From Paenibacillus glycinis (GTDB taxonomy: Bacteria > Bacillota > Bacilli > Paenibacillales > Paenibacillaceae), in NCBI RefSeq assembly GCF_009909185.1, contig NZ_JAAAMV010000001.1, forward strand, positions 744,001 to 808,000: a stretch of DNA of 64,000 nt. Reading direction: 5' to 3'. The translations under genes and the position numbers were made by a program. The notes under the pieces were generated by a model. The model was given only the letters and a program-made list of their open reading frames with translations, ran no database searches and was not told the DNA's origin. Below, piece after piece: positions 62,088 to 64,000 of the stretch (its first letter is position 1; every line of letters starts with the position of its first letter).

Positions 62088-63953
62088 CTAGTGATTGTCG
62101 TAGGCGATAGACACATATAGGAACACTTTCTGATCCGGGCTATAGTCATGCTCGGTATGTCCTTTAACCTGCCAAACCGCGGTGCTGCCGACGGGCACGC
62201 CGGCTCGGCTGTACTCGGTACCGTCCGGAAGTTGCGATGTCGGTCTCGGCGAGCGGTATTCCTTGTCGACGGTCTGCAGACTAAGATCGACATTTTCCCC
62301 ATCCGGCGAAATCATCGAGACCGTAATGAGCCCGTGATAACCTTCGGGAGGCGTCCAAGATCCGCTCAACACTTGGCCTGGCGATGAAACGTACCCGTAA
62401 TACAACGCATACTCGTAAGTTGTCCAGCCGTCCGAATACGTTTTGGAATCGGAAAGCCGAAAAATGCCGGGCGCCGCAACGGGTGCCGTCGTGAAAGTTA
62501 GCTCTTTCTTCTCGCTTTGATTGCCGTCCGCATCGACCGCAACCACGGAAAGGGTGTAGGTGGATTCCGGAGACAGCCCCTTTACTTCATAGCTGTTCGC
62601 GTCCCCATTCAAGGTAGCCAGCAGTTCGAACGCGGTGCGGTAGACCAAGTACTTGTCTACGCCCGTTTGGTCTATGGCCGGTTTCCAGTTCAGACGCACG
62701 CCAGTAGAGGTCACGTCGGTCACCGTCAGCGCGTCGCCCTGAGGCCACTGCGGCGCCATGGGAACGGCTAACCAAGCTCCTTGAACTTGAACGGGCGTAT
62801 ATTGAGCGGTCGTGGTTCCGTCGCCGAGCTGCCCATTCCCGTTTAGACCCCATCCCCAAACGGTTCCATCGGTTCTTACCGCCAAACTGGATGCGCCTGC
62901 CGCGATGGCGGACACCGAATCGAGCCGGGTTACCTGAACGGGCGAAGAACGGTTGGTCGAGCTTCCGTTTCCCAGTTGGCCAAAATGATTTTCTCCCCAC
63001 GCCCAAACGGTTCCGTCGCTTTTCAGCGCCATACTATGATCGCCGCCCGCGGCGATGGCGGTCACTGAATCGAGATGGGTTACCTGAATAGGCGTAGAAC
63101 TGCCGGTCGTCGTTCCATCGCCGAGCTTGCCGGCGTAATTATTACCCCACGCCCAGACAGTCCCGTCGCTTTTCAATGCCATGCTATGCGAGAAACCGTT
63201 GGAAGACCCTGCGGCAATGTCGATTACCGAGCCGAGATCCTTCACTTGAACCGGCGTATAACGGTCTGTCGCGGTTCCGTCGCCCAGTTCGCCGCCTCCG
63301 TTGTTTCCCCACGCCCAGACGGTTCCGTCGCTTGTAAGTGCCATACTGTGGCGATTACCCGCAGCGACATCGGTGACCGAACCGAGACCTTGCACTTGTA
63401 CCGGAGCATTGCGGTCTATCCGGCTTCCGTCGCCTAGGGAGCCGAACGCATTCGCTCCCCACGCCCAGACCGTTCCATCGCTTAGAACCGCCAGATTATG
63501 ATCGATTCCTGCGGCAATGGCAACCGCGGAGCTAAGATTGGCAACTTGAACGGGGGAAGAACTTTTAAACATCGTGCTTCCATCGCCCAGTTGGCCGCTC
63601 GCATTGCTTCCCCACGCCCAAACGGTTCCGTCGCTTTTCAGCGCCAAACTGTGCTCGGAACCCGCAGAAATGGCGATAACCGAATCAAGACCCTGCACTT
63701 GAACCGGCATCTTGCTTCCTTCCGATGAACTTCCATAACCCAATTGGCCGTATGCGTTGTTTCCCCATGCCCATACGGTTCCTTCTTTTTTTAGCGCGAG
63801 CGTATGGCCTCCTCCCGATGCTGCCATCGTTACGCCGGCATTCGGATCTTCCGTCGACGCCGCGGAAGCGGCCTTCGCGTCGGCCGTATGGAAAGGCAGC
63901 AGCCATATCGGCAGCAACATTACGCAAACCAGAAGCATTAACCATCCTCTCAT
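62088..63953 (-). CDS. Secreted seven-repeat RCC1 propeller protein with Fn3-like domain
   Basis: The 621-aa protein has a signal peptide (LMLLVCVMLLPIWLLPF), then seven RCC1/alpha-tubulin-suppressor repeats of about 50 residues (about 40-395). Each runs AAG..HSMALKSDGTVWAWG.N..GQLGDG, enough for a closed seven-bladed propeller. A fibronectin type III-like domain follows (LTVTDVTSTGVRLNWKPA, YTLSVVAVDADGNQSEK). The last 120 residues, from IFRLSDSKTYSDGW, are unrecognised. No SLH, sortase or wall-binding signal is visible. GGAGG is seven bases before the ATG. The repeats are strongly similar to each other in DNA as well. Function is unknown; such propellers usually bind proteins or glycans. 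Confidence 0.9.
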   Translation of the reverse strand: MRGWLMLLVCVMLLPIWLLPFHTADAKAASAASTEDPNAGVTMAASGGGHTLALKKEGTVWAWGNNAYGQLGYGSSSEGSKMPVQVQGLDSVIAISAGSEHSLALKSDGTVWAWGSNASGQLGDGSTMFKSSSPVQVANLSSAVAIAAGIDHNLAVLSDGTVWAWGANAFGSLGDGSRIDRNAPVQVQGLGSVTDVAAGNRHSMALTSDGTVWAWGNNGGGELGDGTATDRYTPVQVKDLGSVIDIAAGSSNGFSHSMALKSDGTVWAWGNNYAGKLGDGTTTGSSTPIQVTHLDSVTAIAAGGDHSMALKSDGTVWAWGENHFGQLGNGSSTNRSSPVQVTRLDSVSAIAAGASSLAVRTDGTVWGWGLNGNGQLGDGTTTAQYTPVQVQGAWLAVPMAPQWPQGDALTVTDVTSTGVRLNWKPAIDQTGVDKYLVYRTAFELLATLNGDANSYEVKGLSPESTYTLSVVAVDADGNQSEKKELTFTTAPVAAPGIFRLSDSKTYSDGWTTYEYALYYGYVSSPGQVLSGSWTPPEGYHGLITVSMISPDGENVDLSLQTVDKEYRSPRPTSQLPDGTEYSRAGVPVGSTAVWQVKGHTEHDYSPDQKVFLYVSIAYDNH

Positions 63954-64000
63954 GCATCTTCCTCCGTTTTTTTAGCTTTAATCTACCACATTACCTGAAT

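Overview
The window looks like chromosomal DNA of a GC-rich, spore-former-type Bacillota, most likely Paenibacillaceae (Paenibacillus or Cohnella-like). The reasons are Lpl-type sugar ABC transporters with lipoprotein binding proteins, a membrane-bound YesN-like AraC regulator, SLH-anchored and multi-domain exoenzymes, strong AGGAGG-type ribosome binding sites, frequent TTG starts and classical intrinsic terminators. No tRNA, rRNA, insertion sequence, phage gene or CRISPR array was seen. The theme throughout is capture and breakdown of plant or microbial polymers.

Layout. (1) 1-9.0 kb: two overlapping SDR dehydrogenases (one cut by the window edge) divergent from an AraC regulator, then a LacI - L-fucose isomerase - GH116 - GH43 cluster whose LacI promoter carries two abutting operator-like palindromes. 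(2) 9.3-9.8 kb: a lone SRPBCC/AHSA1 gene behind a promoter whose -35 box lies inside an inverted repeat. (3) 9.9-22.3 kb: three consecutive large secreted subtilases. The promoter-proximal one has lost the catalytic His, Ser and oxyanion Asn; the middle one is active-looking and SLH-anchored; the distal one is an active-looking paralogue of the first. Their shared promoter is followed by a possible leader peptide, a terminator-like hairpin and a second nested hairpin. (4) 22.3-23.1 kb holds no recognisable gene. (5) 23.3-29.2 kb: a 1988-aa secreted GH81 beta-1,3-glucanase with six discoidin modules.

(6) 29.3-40.8 kb: one LacI-controlled sugar regulon. It comprises a binding protein, two permeases, an NAD-dependent epimerase, two VOC proteins, a beta-propeller protein, a divergent DUF1080 (3-keto-glycoside hydrolase type) gene, an SDR, the LacI regulator, a TIM-barrel isomerase and an HbpS/GlcG-like protein. 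At least seven copies of a TAAACGCGyGTTTA operator lie at its four promoters. (7) 40.9-42.0 kb: a secreted NlpC/P60 wall hydrolase. (8) 42.3-51.7 kb: a membrane AraC regulator, two permeases, a binding protein, a secreted GH43, a HAD phosphatase and a TIM-barrel isomerase, all on the minus strand.

(9) 51.9-53.6 kb: an Ldh-family dehydrogenase divergent from an AhpD-like protein. (10) 53.8-61.9 kb: an operon of two permeases, HAD phosphatase, beta-CASP-like metallo-hydrolase, binding protein, DeoR regulator and an NPP-type phosphodiesterase, suggesting import and dephosphorylation of a phosphorylated or phosphodiester-containing substrate. (11) 62.1-64.0 kb: a secreted seven-repeat RCC1 propeller protein with a fibronectin type III-like region.

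The strongest candidates for something undescribed are the operon pairing a dead subtilase with two active ones (with an inserted Rossmann-like domain and a structured leader), and the compact LacI regulon for a probable 3-keto-sugar pathway.
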